A DNA stretch of 64,000 nt from Trinickia acidisoli (lineage in GTDB: Bacteria > Pseudomonadota > Gammaproteobacteria > Burkholderiales > Burkholderiaceae), in contig NZ_JAFLRG010000001.1 in the NCBI RefSeq assembly GCF_017315725.1, positions 496,001 to 560,000 of the forward strand, read 5' to 3'. Position 1 is the first letter of the stretch; each line of letters starts with the position of its first letter. Positions 56,940 to 64,000 of this stretch are shown here, piece after piece. Below the pieces are notes generated by a model. The model was not told where the DNA came from, ran no database searches, and saw only the letters and a list, made by a program, of their open reading frames with translations. The position numbers and the translations under genes are program-made.

Positions 56940-58238
56940 TCAGGCCGATCGTTTGTCGACGACGCGCCGGGCCTTGCCGACCGAACGCTCGATGCCGTTC
57001 ACCGGTAAGACGTTCACGATCGCCGTCACGCCAATCAGCGCTTTGATGTCGTACGCGAGCGCCGACTTCGCCGCCGTGAGCGTTGCATCGTCGGCTCGCA
57101 TGTCGGGGCAAGGCTCGACGTTCAGCGTCATGACATCGAGCGGCCCCTCCTTCGTGAGCACGATTTGATAGTGCGGTGCCAGCGAAGGCTGCTTGAGCAG
57201 CAGTTCCTCGATTTGCGTCGGGAAGACGTTGACGCCGCGCACGATCATCATGTCGTCCGAGCGCCCCGTGATCTTTTCCATCCGGCGCATCGTGCGCGCG
57301 GTGCCGGGCAACAGGCGCGTGAGATCGCGCGTCCGGTAGCGAATGATCGGCAGCGCTTCTTTCGTGAGCGAGGTGAACACGAGTTCGCCGAATTCGCCGT
57401 CCGGCAGCACTTCGCCGGTGGCCGGGTCGATGATCTCGGGATAAAAGTGGTCCTCCCAAATCGTCGGTCCATCTTTCGTCTCGACGCATTCGCATGCGAC
57501 GCCCGGGCCCATGACTTCGGACAAGCCATAGATGTCGACCGCATCGATGCCCATGCGCATTTCGATCGCGCGGCGCATGTCGTTCGTCCAGGGCTCGGCG
57601 CCGAAGATGCCGATCCGCAGCGAGCAGTGCGCGGGATCGACGCCTTGCCGTTCGAGTTCGTCGGCGATCGAGAGCATGTAGCTCGGCGTGACCATGATGA
57701 TGTCTGGCTTGAAATCTTGGATAAGCTGAACTTGCTTTTCCGTTTGGCCGCCGCCGAACGGGATGACCGTCAGGCCCGCACGCTCCGCGCCGTAGTGCGC
57801 GCCGAGTCCGCCCGTAAAGAGGCCGTAGCCGTAGCTGATGTGCACCTTATCGCCGCGTCGCGCGCCGGCTGCACGGATCGAGCGTGCGACGAGATTGGCC
57901 CACGTGTCGATGTCGCGTGCCGTATAGCCGACGACGGTGGGTTTGCCGGTGGTGCCCGACGATGCGTGGATGCGCGAGACCTTCTCCTGCGGCACGGCGA
58001 ACATGCCGAACGGATAGTTGTCGCGCAAATCGCTTTTCGTCGTAAAGGGGAAACGCGAGAGGTCGGCCAGTGTCTTGAGGTCTTCTGGGCGAACGCCTGC
58101 CTCATCGAATTTGCGTCGATAGACAGTCGAGTTCTCGTAAGCGTGCTCGAGCGTCCATTTCAGCCGTTCGAGCTGCAGGGCGGCGAGCTCGTCTCGGCTC
58201 GCGGTCTCGATTGGATCGAGCGGCAGCGCGGTGTTCAT
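56940..58238 (-). CDS. paaK: phenylacetate-CoA ligase
   Basis: PaaK activates phenylacetate to phenylacetyl-CoA, the entry step of aerobic hybrid degradation. The 432-residue adenylate-forming enzyme has the ATP loop SSGTTGKPTVVGY, YGLSEVMGPGVA, and RSDDMMIVRGVNVFPTQIEE. It is the last gene of the minus-strand paa run; the start is the ATG at 58238. Confidence 0.96.
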   Translation of the reverse strand: MNTALPLDPIETASRDELAALQLERLKWTLEHAYENSTVYRRKFDEAGVRPEDLKTLADLSRFPFTTKSDLRDNYPFGMFAVPQEKVSRIHASSGTTGKPTVVGYTARDIDTWANLVARSIRAAGARRGDKVHISYGYGLFTGGLGAHYGAERAGLTVIPFGGGQTEKQVQLIQDFKPDIIMVTPSYMLSIADELERQGVDPAHCSLRIGIFGAEPWTNDMRRAIEMRMGIDAVDIYGLSEVMGPGVACECVETKDGPTIWEDHFYPEIIDPATGEVLPDGEFGELVFTSLTKEALPIIRYRTRDLTRLLPGTARTMRRMEKITGRSDDMMIVRGVNVFPTQIEELLLKQPSLAPHYQIVLTKEGPLDVMTLNVEPCPDMRADDATLTAAKSALAYDIKALIGVTAIVNVLPVNGIERSVGKARRVVDKRSA

Positions 58239-58370
58239 CGCATGTCTCCTGTTTCATCAAAAATAGCTGCGGGCGGGCATGCGCAGACGCTGCCCGTCGC
58301 GTACGGCAAAAAGCGATTTCGCGGGCTACCGCCTGCGCCGATAGGGTTTCGGCACAAACGGCCGCGGCGC

Positions 58371-58847
58371 TTACGCTGGCGGAATCACGTGACCCTTGAT
58401 GTGCGCGGACTTGCCGCGAAACATCGCGATGGTTTCGCCGGCGCCGTTGGTGACGCGGATATCGTAAATCCCGGTTCGCCCGGTGAGCGCTTGCTCCACG
58501 GCTTCAGCCGTGAGGACGTCGCCGCCGTGCACGGGGCGCAAGAATTCGATCGAGCAGCCCGACGCTACCGCATTGACGTTATACGAGTTACAGGCGAACG
58601 CGAACGTCGAATCGGCGAGCGTGAAGATGAGGCCACCGTGGCAAATGCCGTGTCCGTTGAGAAACTCGGGACGCACGGCGGCTCGCATGCGCGCGTAGCC
58701 TGCTCGCACTTCGGCGAGCTCGAAGCCTAGCGCGCGGCTGCACGCGTCCGCCTCATACATGGTGTGCCCCACCAAGCGGGCGAGTTCGTCCGGCGACAGG
58801 TGCGGTAAGGTGGCGTGCTCTCGCGTCGCCTGGGAATTGGACGACAT
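58371..58847 (-). CDS. paaI: hydroxyphenylacetyl-CoA thioesterase PaaI
   Basis: A 158-residue hotdog-fold thioesterase that releases CoA from dead-end phenylacetyl-CoA intermediates. It has the active-site stretch NGHGICHGGLIFTLADSTFAFACNS and VHGGDVLTAEAVEQ. It starts one base after the paaG stop. Length is normal. Confidence 0.93.
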   Translation of the reverse strand: MSSNSQATREHATLPHLSPDELARLVGHTMYEADACSRALGFELAEVRAGYARMRAAVRPEFLNGHGICHGGLIFTLADSTFAFACNSYNVNAVASGCSIEFLRPVHGGDVLTAEAVEQALTGRTGIYDIRVTNGAGETIAMFRGKSAHIKGHVIPPA

Positions 58848-58848
58848 C

Positions 58849-59640
58849 TCAACGCCCCTCGAAGCGCGGTGCGCGCTTTTGAATGAATGCCTGCACGCCT
58901 TCGGCGTAGTCGTATGAATTACCGAGCTCGCGCTGCAGATCGCGCTCGAGGTCGAGTTGCCGATCGAGCGTGTTCGTGGCACTCGCACGCATTGCGCGCT
59001 TGATCGCGGCGATGGCGCGAGTCGGCTGTTGCGCCAGTTGGGCGGCGAGCCGGGCGGCGCTGGCGAGCAACTCGGCATCGTCGACGACCTGCCAGATCAG
59101 GCCCCAGCGTTCGGCTTGCTCAGCACTGATTTTGTCGCCTGTGATCGCCAAGCCCAGCGCGCGCGCCATTCCCACGCGCTGCGGCAGGAACGCCGTGCCG
59201 CCCGAATCGGGGACGAGCCCGATCTTGACGAACGATTGCGCGAAGCTGCTCGAGCGGGCTGCGATCGTGATGTCGCATGCAAGGGCGAGATTCGCGCCGG
59301 CGCCGGCGGCGATTCCATTCACGGCTGCGATGACCGGCAACGGCAGCGCCCGCAGACGTCGTACGAGCGGATTGAAGTGCTCGTCGATCAGCGCGCCGAG
59401 GTCCGACATTGCACCGGGCTCGAAGCTCAGATCCGCGAGATCCTGGCCTGCGCAAAATCCGCGTCCGGTACCCGTCAGAACGAGTGCGCGCGCACCGGCG
59501 CGGACAGCGTCGTCGATCGCGCCGTTCAGTTCCTCGTGCATCGCGCGGGTGAAGCTGTTCAGTTTCTCGGGACGGTTGAGCGTCACCGTGGCGACGTGCG
59601 CGGCTTCGTCGATCTCGACGCGAATTGCTTCATATTGCAT
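58849..59640 (-). CDS. paaG: 1,2-epoxyphenylacetyl-CoA isomerase PaaG
   Basis: A 263-residue crotonase. It has the oxyanion loop RGFCAGQDLADL (GQDL is typical of PaaG) and NGIAAGAGANLALACDITIAA with the downstream PDSGGTAFLPQRVGMARALGLAI acidic site. It isomerises ring-epoxide CoA to the oxepin. Start by MQYEAIRVEI at 59640. Confidence 0.92.
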   Translation of the reverse strand: MQYEAIRVEIDEAAHVATVTLNRPEKLNSFTRAMHEELNGAIDDAVRAGARALVLTGTGRGFCAGQDLADLSFEPGAMSDLGALIDEHFNPLVRRLRALPLPVIAAVNGIAAGAGANLALACDITIAARSSSFAQSFVKIGLVPDSGGTAFLPQRVGMARALGLAITGDKISAEQAERWGLIWQVVDDAELLASAARLAAQLAQQPTRAIAAIKRAMRASATNTLDRQLDLERDLQRELGNSYDYAEGVQAFIQKRAPRFEGR

Positions 59641-59722
59641 CGATCGTCTCCTCATTCACTCCATTCATTTCAAGGCCGGCGGCGCCGAGTACGACGGCTG
59701 CTCGGCGGCTATTCGACGCCCA

Positions 59723-60925
59723 TTACACTCGCTCGATGGCAAGCGCAATGCCCTGGCCCACGCCGATGCACATCGTGCACAGCGCATAACGGCCGCCCGT
59801 ACGCTCGAGCTGGTAGAGCGCGGTCGTAACGAGACGTGCGCCGGATGCGCCGAGCGGATGGCCGAGCGCGATGGCGCCGCCGTTCGGGTTCACGCGCGGG
59901 TCGTCGTCGGGCAGTCCCAGCATGCGCAGCACCGCGAGGCCTTGCGATGCGAACGCCTCGTTCAGTTCGATGACGTCGAATTGCGAGAGCGACATCTCGA
60001 GCCGTCGCAGCAGCTTCTGCGTGGCGGGCGCCGGTCCGATACCCATGATGCGCGGCTCGACGCCTGCCGTTGCCATGCCCAGAACGCGGGCGCGTCGGCG
60101 CAGGCCATACTGCGCGGCCGCTTCTTCATTGGCGAGCAGCAGCGCACAAGCGCCGTCGTTGACGCCGGATGCGTTGCCCGCCGTGACCGAGCCGTCGGGA
60201 CGCACGACACCCTTGAGCTTGGCGAGGGCTTCCAGCGATGTTTCGCGCGGATGTTCGTCGCGCGTGACGATCAGCGGTTCGCCCTTTTTCTGAGGCACCT
60301 CGACCGCCACGATTTCCTGTGCCAGTGTGCCGTCTTGCTGCGCCCGCGCCGCCTTCTGCTGGCTGCGCAGCGCGAAAGCGTCTTGATCCGCCCGGCTCAC
60401 CGAAAATTGCTCGGCGACGTTCTCGCCGGTCTCGGGCATCGAATCGACACCGTATTGCGCCTTCAGCCGCGCGTTGATAAAGCGCCAGCCGATGGTCGTA
60501 TCGAATATGTCGGCTTGCCGCGAAAACGCACTCGTTGCTTTGCCCATCACGAACGGCGCTCGCGTCATGCTCTCCACGCCCCCCGCGATCATCAAGCGGG
60601 CGTCGCCGGCTTTGAGTGCGCGTGCCGCCGAGCCGACGGCATCCATGCCCGAGCCGCATAGCCGGTTGATCGTGGAGCCGGGCGCCTCGGTTGGCAAGCC
60701 GGCCAGTAGCGCTGCCATGCGCGCGACATTGCGGTTGTCTTCTCCGGCTTGATTCGCGCAACCGTAGAGGATGTCGTCCAGCGCGCGCCAGTCGACGTCT
60801 GGGTTTCGAGCGATGAGCGCCTTGATGGGAACCGCTGCGAGATCGTCGGCGCGAACGTCTTTCAGTGCGCCGCCGTAGCGGCCGATCGGAGTGCGAATGG
60901 CGTCGCAAATGTAGGCATCGGTCAT
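59723..60925 (-). CDS. paaJ: 3-oxoadipyl-CoA/3-oxo-5,6-dehydrosuberyl-CoA thiolase
   Basis: A 400-residue thiolase for the end of the phenylacetate and 3-oxoadipate pathways. Active residues are Cys in TINRLCGSGMDAVGSAAR, His in GGAIALGHPLGASGAR and Cys in YALCTMCIGVGQG. The protein could also be called PcaF; neighbours make the phenylacetate role likely. It begins MTDAYICDAIRTPIGRYGG. Confidence 0.92.
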   Translation of the reverse strand: MTDAYICDAIRTPIGRYGGALKDVRADDLAAVPIKALIARNPDVDWRALDDILYGCANQAGEDNRNVARMAALLAGLPTEAPGSTINRLCGSGMDAVGSAARALKAGDARLMIAGGVESMTRAPFVMGKATSAFSRQADIFDTTIGWRFINARLKAQYGVDSMPETGENVAEQFSVSRADQDAFALRSQQKAARAQQDGTLAQEIVAVEVPQKKGEPLIVTRDEHPRETSLEALAKLKGVVRPDGSVTAGNASGVNDGACALLLANEEAAAQYGLRRRARVLGMATAGVEPRIMGIGPAPATQKLLRRLEMSLSQFDVIELNEAFASQGLAVLRMLGLPDDDPRVNPNGGAIALGHPLGASGARLVTTALYQLERTGGRYALCTMCIGVGQGIALAIERV

Positions 60926-61022
60926 TGGATGGTTTCCAGTGAGCGGACCCCGCCATTGCGGCGGGATCGATCGATTTCATATTAGCGGGAGCCGCCGTAC
61001 CGGCTCCATTCGTCCGGACGGG

Positions 61023-62732
61023 CTATGCCGTTCGGCCAGCTTCCGCGGACAGCTCGCGTGGTGCAACATGGATTCGACTTTGCACGACTCGGAAGCGGTT
61101 TGCGACGAATGCCGCGTCGGTCAAGGCGGCATTGGCGGCTGGGTTGGCGCCGGTGCCGTGAAAGTCGGAGAACGCGGCCGACTGATTGACGAACACGCCG
61201 CCGGTCAGGTTGATCGAGAGCGCTACGCCGCCTTCGATGGCCGCATCGTGCGCCGCTTCGATCGTTGCTTCGTCGGTGCTGTATACCGAGAGCGTTAGGG
61301 CGCCATGTCGAGCGGCGAGGGAGCCGGCCAGTTCGAGGGATTGCCGAGTCGAGTCCGTGGCGATCACGAACGAGATAGGGCCGAACCATTCGCCCGTGAA
61401 TTTCGCCGAATCTTCGGCTGCGTCCAGTTGCAGGATCAGAGGCGAGCGAACCCGCGCATGGGCAAACGCGGGGTGCTCGAGCGCTTGACTGTCTACGAGC
61501 ACGCGGCCGAGCGAGCGTGCCTCGTCGATTCGGCGCGCGACAGCCTCGTTCTGGATCGCGCCGAGCAACTCCACGGCGCGCGCCGGTTCGGCCACGAGCT
61601 TTTGTACGGCGCTCGCGAGTGCTTGGGCGACCTCATCGAAGCTCGCACGGCCCTCGGCGGTGCGAATGCCGTCGCGGGGTACGTAGATGTTCTGTGGCGC
61701 CGTACACATTTGGCCCGAGTACAGCGCGAGCGAAAAGGCGATGTTGCGCACGGCAGCTTTCAAATCGTCCACCGAGTCGACGACGATCTGGTTGACGCCG
61801 GCCTTTTCGGTGAACACTTGCGCTTGATGTGCGTTGCGTTCGAGCCAAGTGCCGTTTTGCGTGCTGCCGGTGAAGTCGATCAGCTTGATGTCGGGGCGCA
61901 GGGCGATATCCTGCACGAGCGGGCCGTCGTTGGGCTCCGTGGCGAGCAGGGTGACCACGTTCGGATCGAACCCGGCTTCGCGCAACACTTCACGCGCGAT
62001 CCGCACGGTGACGGCGAGCGGCAGGATCGCGCCGGGGTGCGGCTTCACGATCACCGCGTTGCCCGTTGCGAGGTCTGCAAAGAGTCCGGGGTAGCCGTTC
62101 CACGTGGGGAACGTGCAGCAGCCGAGCACGAGGCCGATGCCGCGCGGCACGATGGCATAGCGCTTATGCATCGCGAGCGGCGGGTTCTTGCCCTGCGGCT
62201 TTTCCCAGTGTGCGTCTGCCGGCACGCGGCGCAACTCGTTCCAGGCATAGGCGACGGCTTCGAGCGCGCGATCTTGCGCGTGCGGTCCGCCGGCTTGGAA
62301 GGCCATCATGAAGGCTTGACCGGTTGTATGCATCACGCTGTAGGCGATTTCAAAGCTCGCCCGATTCAACCGGTTCAGGATTTCGAGGCTCACGCCGACC
62401 CACGCCTCGGGGCCGGCCTTGCGCCAGGTCTGTTCGGCCGCGCCGGCAACGGCGATCAGCGCATCGGCGTCGGCTTTCGGATAGCGAACGCCGAGCGCAA
62501 AGCCGAAAGGCGATTGCTCGGCGCCGACCCACTCGCCGGTGCTCGGCTGATCGAGGGCGAATTCGCGGTCGAGGTGCGCCTTGAAGGCCGCTTCTCCGTC
62601 CGCGTTACCGGTTTCCCCGTACACTTTGGGGCTTGGCATTTCCGGAAACGGGCTCCAATAGCCGCGCGAGCCGATGGCTTCGAGGGCGTTCTTCAGCGTG
62701 TCTTCGTGCTTCGCAAATAGAGGATGGGTCAT
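61023..62732 (-). CDS. paaN: phenylacetic acid degradation protein PaaN (aldehyde dehydrogenase type)
   Basis: A 569-residue aldehyde dehydrogenase-like protein of the PaaN group. It has NAVIVKPHPGAILPLA, IDFTGSTQNGTWLER, and the catalytic Cys in LYSGQMCTAPQNIYVPR. It oxidises the ring-opened aldehyde intermediate. It lacks the MaoC-like hydratase half that PaaZ has. The ATG at 62732 begins MTHPLFAKHED. It heads the minus-strand paa unit and faces the enoyl-CoA hydratase gene. Confidence 0.92.
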   Translation of the reverse strand: MTHPLFAKHEDTLKNALEAIGSRGYWSPFPEMPSPKVYGETGNADGEAAFKAHLDREFALDQPSTGEWVGAEQSPFGFALGVRYPKADADALIAVAGAAEQTWRKAGPEAWVGVSLEILNRLNRASFEIAYSVMHTTGQAFMMAFQAGGPHAQDRALEAVAYAWNELRRVPADAHWEKPQGKNPPLAMHKRYAIVPRGIGLVLGCCTFPTWNGYPGLFADLATGNAVIVKPHPGAILPLAVTVRIAREVLREAGFDPNVVTLLATEPNDGPLVQDIALRPDIKLIDFTGSTQNGTWLERNAHQAQVFTEKAGVNQIVVDSVDDLKAAVRNIAFSLALYSGQMCTAPQNIYVPRDGIRTAEGRASFDEVAQALASAVQKLVAEPARAVELLGAIQNEAVARRIDEARSLGRVLVDSQALEHPAFAHARVRSPLILQLDAAEDSAKFTGEWFGPISFVIATDSTRQSLELAGSLAARHGALTLSVYSTDEATIEAAHDAAIEGGVALSINLTGGVFVNQSAAFSDFHGTGANPAANAALTDAAFVANRFRVVQSRIHVAPRELSAEAGRTA

Positions 62733-62798
62733 AGCGAGACAAGGGGGCGCAGGCCAGGCGTTTGGGGGAGCAGGCCGGTAATCGAAGGATCGTATCAA

Positions 62799-62822
62799 TT
62801 AACCGACCGACCGGTTGGTTGG
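62799..62822. promoter_or_regulatory. candidate TetR-type PaaR operator
   Basis: An imperfect palindrome with AACCGACCG on the left and CGGTTGGTT on the right, centred on ACCGGT, sits in the 164-base gap between paaN (-) and the enoyl-CoA hydratase (+). TetR regulators of aromatic and fatty acid degradation in betaproteobacteria use AACCGACCGGTCGGTT-like sites. Confidence 0.6.
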
Positions 62823-62896
62823 CGAATGTTAGCATTGTTTCCGGGCAGGCGCGAAAGCTTTTCGCGCCTCATCGACACCTAAAATTTGGAGGATGC

Positions 62897-63673
62897 ATGA
62901 GCTACGAAAACATTCTGGTCGAAACGCGCGGGCGCGTCGGTCTCATAACATTGAACCGGCCGAAGGCGTTGAACGCGCTCAATGACGATTTGATGGACGA
63001 GCTCGGCGCAGCGCTCAAGGCGTTCGACGCCGACGAGAACATCGGCGCAATCGTCGTGACGGGCAGCGAAAAGGCGTTCGCGGCGGGTGCCGACATCGGC
63101 ATGATGGCCACGTACAGCTACATGGATGCATATAAGGGCGACTACATCACGCGCAATTGGGAGGCGGTGCGCACGATCCGCAAGCCGGTCATTGCGGCGG
63201 TGAGTGGTTTCGCGCTCGGTGGCGGCTGCGAGCTAGCCATGATGTGCGACATCGTCATCGCTGCCGATACGGCGAAGTTCGGCCAACCCGAGATCAAGCT
63301 CGGCGTGATGCCAGGCGCGGGCGGCACGCAACGGCTGCCGCGGGTCGTCTCCAAAGCGAAGGCGATGGACATGTGTTTGACCGCGCGCTTCATGGATGCT
63401 GCCGAGGCGGAGCGGGCGGGCCTCGTGTCGCGCGTCGTCCCGGCGGCATCGCTGCTCGACGAGGCGCTTGGTGCAGCGGCGACGATCGCCGAATTCCCGT
63501 TGCCGGCCGTCATGATGGTGAAGGAGTCGATAAACAGCGCGTATGAAACAACGCTTGCCGAAGGTATTCGTTTCGAGCGCCGGCTGTTCCATTCGTTGTT
63601 CGCGACGGAGGATCAGAAAGAGGGCATGGCGGCGTTTCTCGAAAAGCGCAAACCGGTGTTCAAGAACCGCTGA
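62897..63673 (+). CDS. paaF: enoyl-CoA hydratase (PaaF-like)
   Basis: A 258-residue crotonase with both catalytic Glu present: [16 protein letters not shown] and [21 protein letters not shown]. The [12 protein letters not shown] oxyanion loop is hydratase-like. TTGGAGGATGC gives a strong ribosome site before the ATG at 62897. Context implies hydration of 2,3-dehydroadipyl-CoA, but a general fatty acid role is possible. Confidence 0.88.
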   Translation: MSYENILVETRGRVGLITLNRPKALNALNDDLMDELGAALKAFDADENIGAIVVTGSEKAFAAGADIGMMATYSYMDAYKGDYITRNWEAVRTIRKPVIAAVSGFALGGGCELAMMCDIVIAADTAKFGQPEIKLGVMPGAGGTQRLPRVVSKAKAMDMCLTARFMDAAEAERAGLVSRVVPAASLLDEALGAAATIAEFPLPAVMMVKESINSAYETTLAEGIRFERRLFHSLFATEDQKEGMAAFLEKRKPVFKNR

Positions 63674-63681
63674 TTCGACTC

Positions 63682-63730
63682 GGCGCAATTTCCGCTTGCG
63701 CGGCCTGCGGAAGGTGCATAGAATTGCGCC
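63682..63730 (+). terminator. nested stem-loop after the enoyl-CoA hydratase gene
   Basis: GGCGCAATT (63682-63690) and AATTGCGCC (63722-63730) are perfect complements, with an inner TTCCGC/GCGGAA pair. It separates the hydratase gene from the rRNA promoter. No U-run follows, so intrinsic termination is unsure. Confidence 0.5.
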
Positions 63731-63851
63731 CTTCGCGTCAGTCGATGGACGGCGCGAAAGAGAAGCGAGAGGTGGATGGAGTGTTGCTGCGCGGGGGTTT
63801 GCGCCAGGCTCCGACGGCGACGGTTCGATAGCGCGAGTGCTAAAAAAACAG

Positions 63852-63880
63852 TTGACGGTATGTGAAAGGTTCTGCATAAT
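63852..63880 (+). promoter_or_regulatory. rRNA operon promoter
   Basis: TTGACG (63852-63857), a 17-base spacer and CATAAT (63875-63880), preceded by a run of seven A as a short UP-like element. The strength and the leader behind it point to an rrn promoter. Confidence 0.75.
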
Positions 63881-64000
63881 CTCGTTTCTCTGCTGCTGAC
63901 GCAGCAACGCAAGACGGTCGGTGCTGGAAGGGTGGTTGTTCTGGCGCTGTTGGTTGAGCGACGCGATCTTTAAAAATTTACAGCCGATAAGTGTGGGCGC
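63881..64000 (+). other. rRNA operon leader with boxA-like element
   Basis: The sequence after the promoter has no ORF. GATCTTTAAAAATTTACAGC near 63964-63983 looks like the boxA/antitermination segment found just before 16S genes in Burkholderiaceae. The 16S gene itself should start past the window edge. Confidence 0.65.

Overview
The window is a high-GC chromosomal segment from a betaproteobacterium of the family Burkholderiaceae, probably Paraburkholderia, Trinickia or Caballeronia. The basis is gene order (hemA-prfA-prmC-grxD-ubiX, rpe-gph-trpEGDC, a paaK-paaI-paaG-thiolase-paaN set), codon usage and protein sequences; no species call is possible by eye.

Layout. 1-6.5 kb: end of a methyltransferase gene, a DUF1415 gene, a TetR repressor divergent from an MFS transporter with a palindrome-rich promoter, a second MFS transporter and a YegD-like Hsp70 protein. 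6.5-9.6 kb: cspA with a long leader, an APC permease and a DODA-type dioxygenase. 9.7-16.4 kb: ubiX, grxD, a hybrid histidine kinase, prmC, prfA and hemA, all on the minus strand. 16.7-23.5 kb: a small membrane protein, an aminopeptidase P, a HAD hydrolase, EttA, and a TetR/glycosyltransferase divergent pair.

23.58-35.84 kb is a roughly 12 kb genomic island. A P4-type tyrosine integrase lies beside the 3' end of ychF, and short imperfect repeats at both ends are candidate att and integrase-arm sites. The cargo looks defence-like: an XRE regulator with a PD-(D/E)XK restriction-endonuclease-like protein, a TIR-domain protein, and a uracil-DNA-glycosylase-like protein followed by a 55-residue zinc-ribbon protein. 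Also present are an AlpA-type regulator, an inovirus-Gp2/HUH-like protein carrying one copy of a 99-bp perfect inverted repeat, and a lipoprotein gene split by an IS66-family element with an 8-bp target duplication. The IS66 element shows a nested insertion followed by a recombinational deletion.

35.8-48.4 kb returns to core genes: ychF, a membrane diguanylate cyclase, a cupin, a very large B-lectin protein, a UbiH-type hydroxylase, dsbC, an M61 peptidase, azoR and ung. 48.4-54.9 kb holds a CYTH protein and trpC-trpD-trpG-trpE, preceded by a trpL leader peptide with a Trp-Pro-Trp run and an intrinsic terminator, then gph and rpe. 55.1-56.9 kb has apaG, an unlisted small membrane protein on the opposite strand, and mltA. 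56.9-63.7 kb is a phenylacetate (paa) cluster with a TetR-type operator between paaN and a divergent enoyl-CoA hydratase. The window ends in a strong rRNA-type promoter and leader, so a 16S gene probably begins just beyond the right edge.
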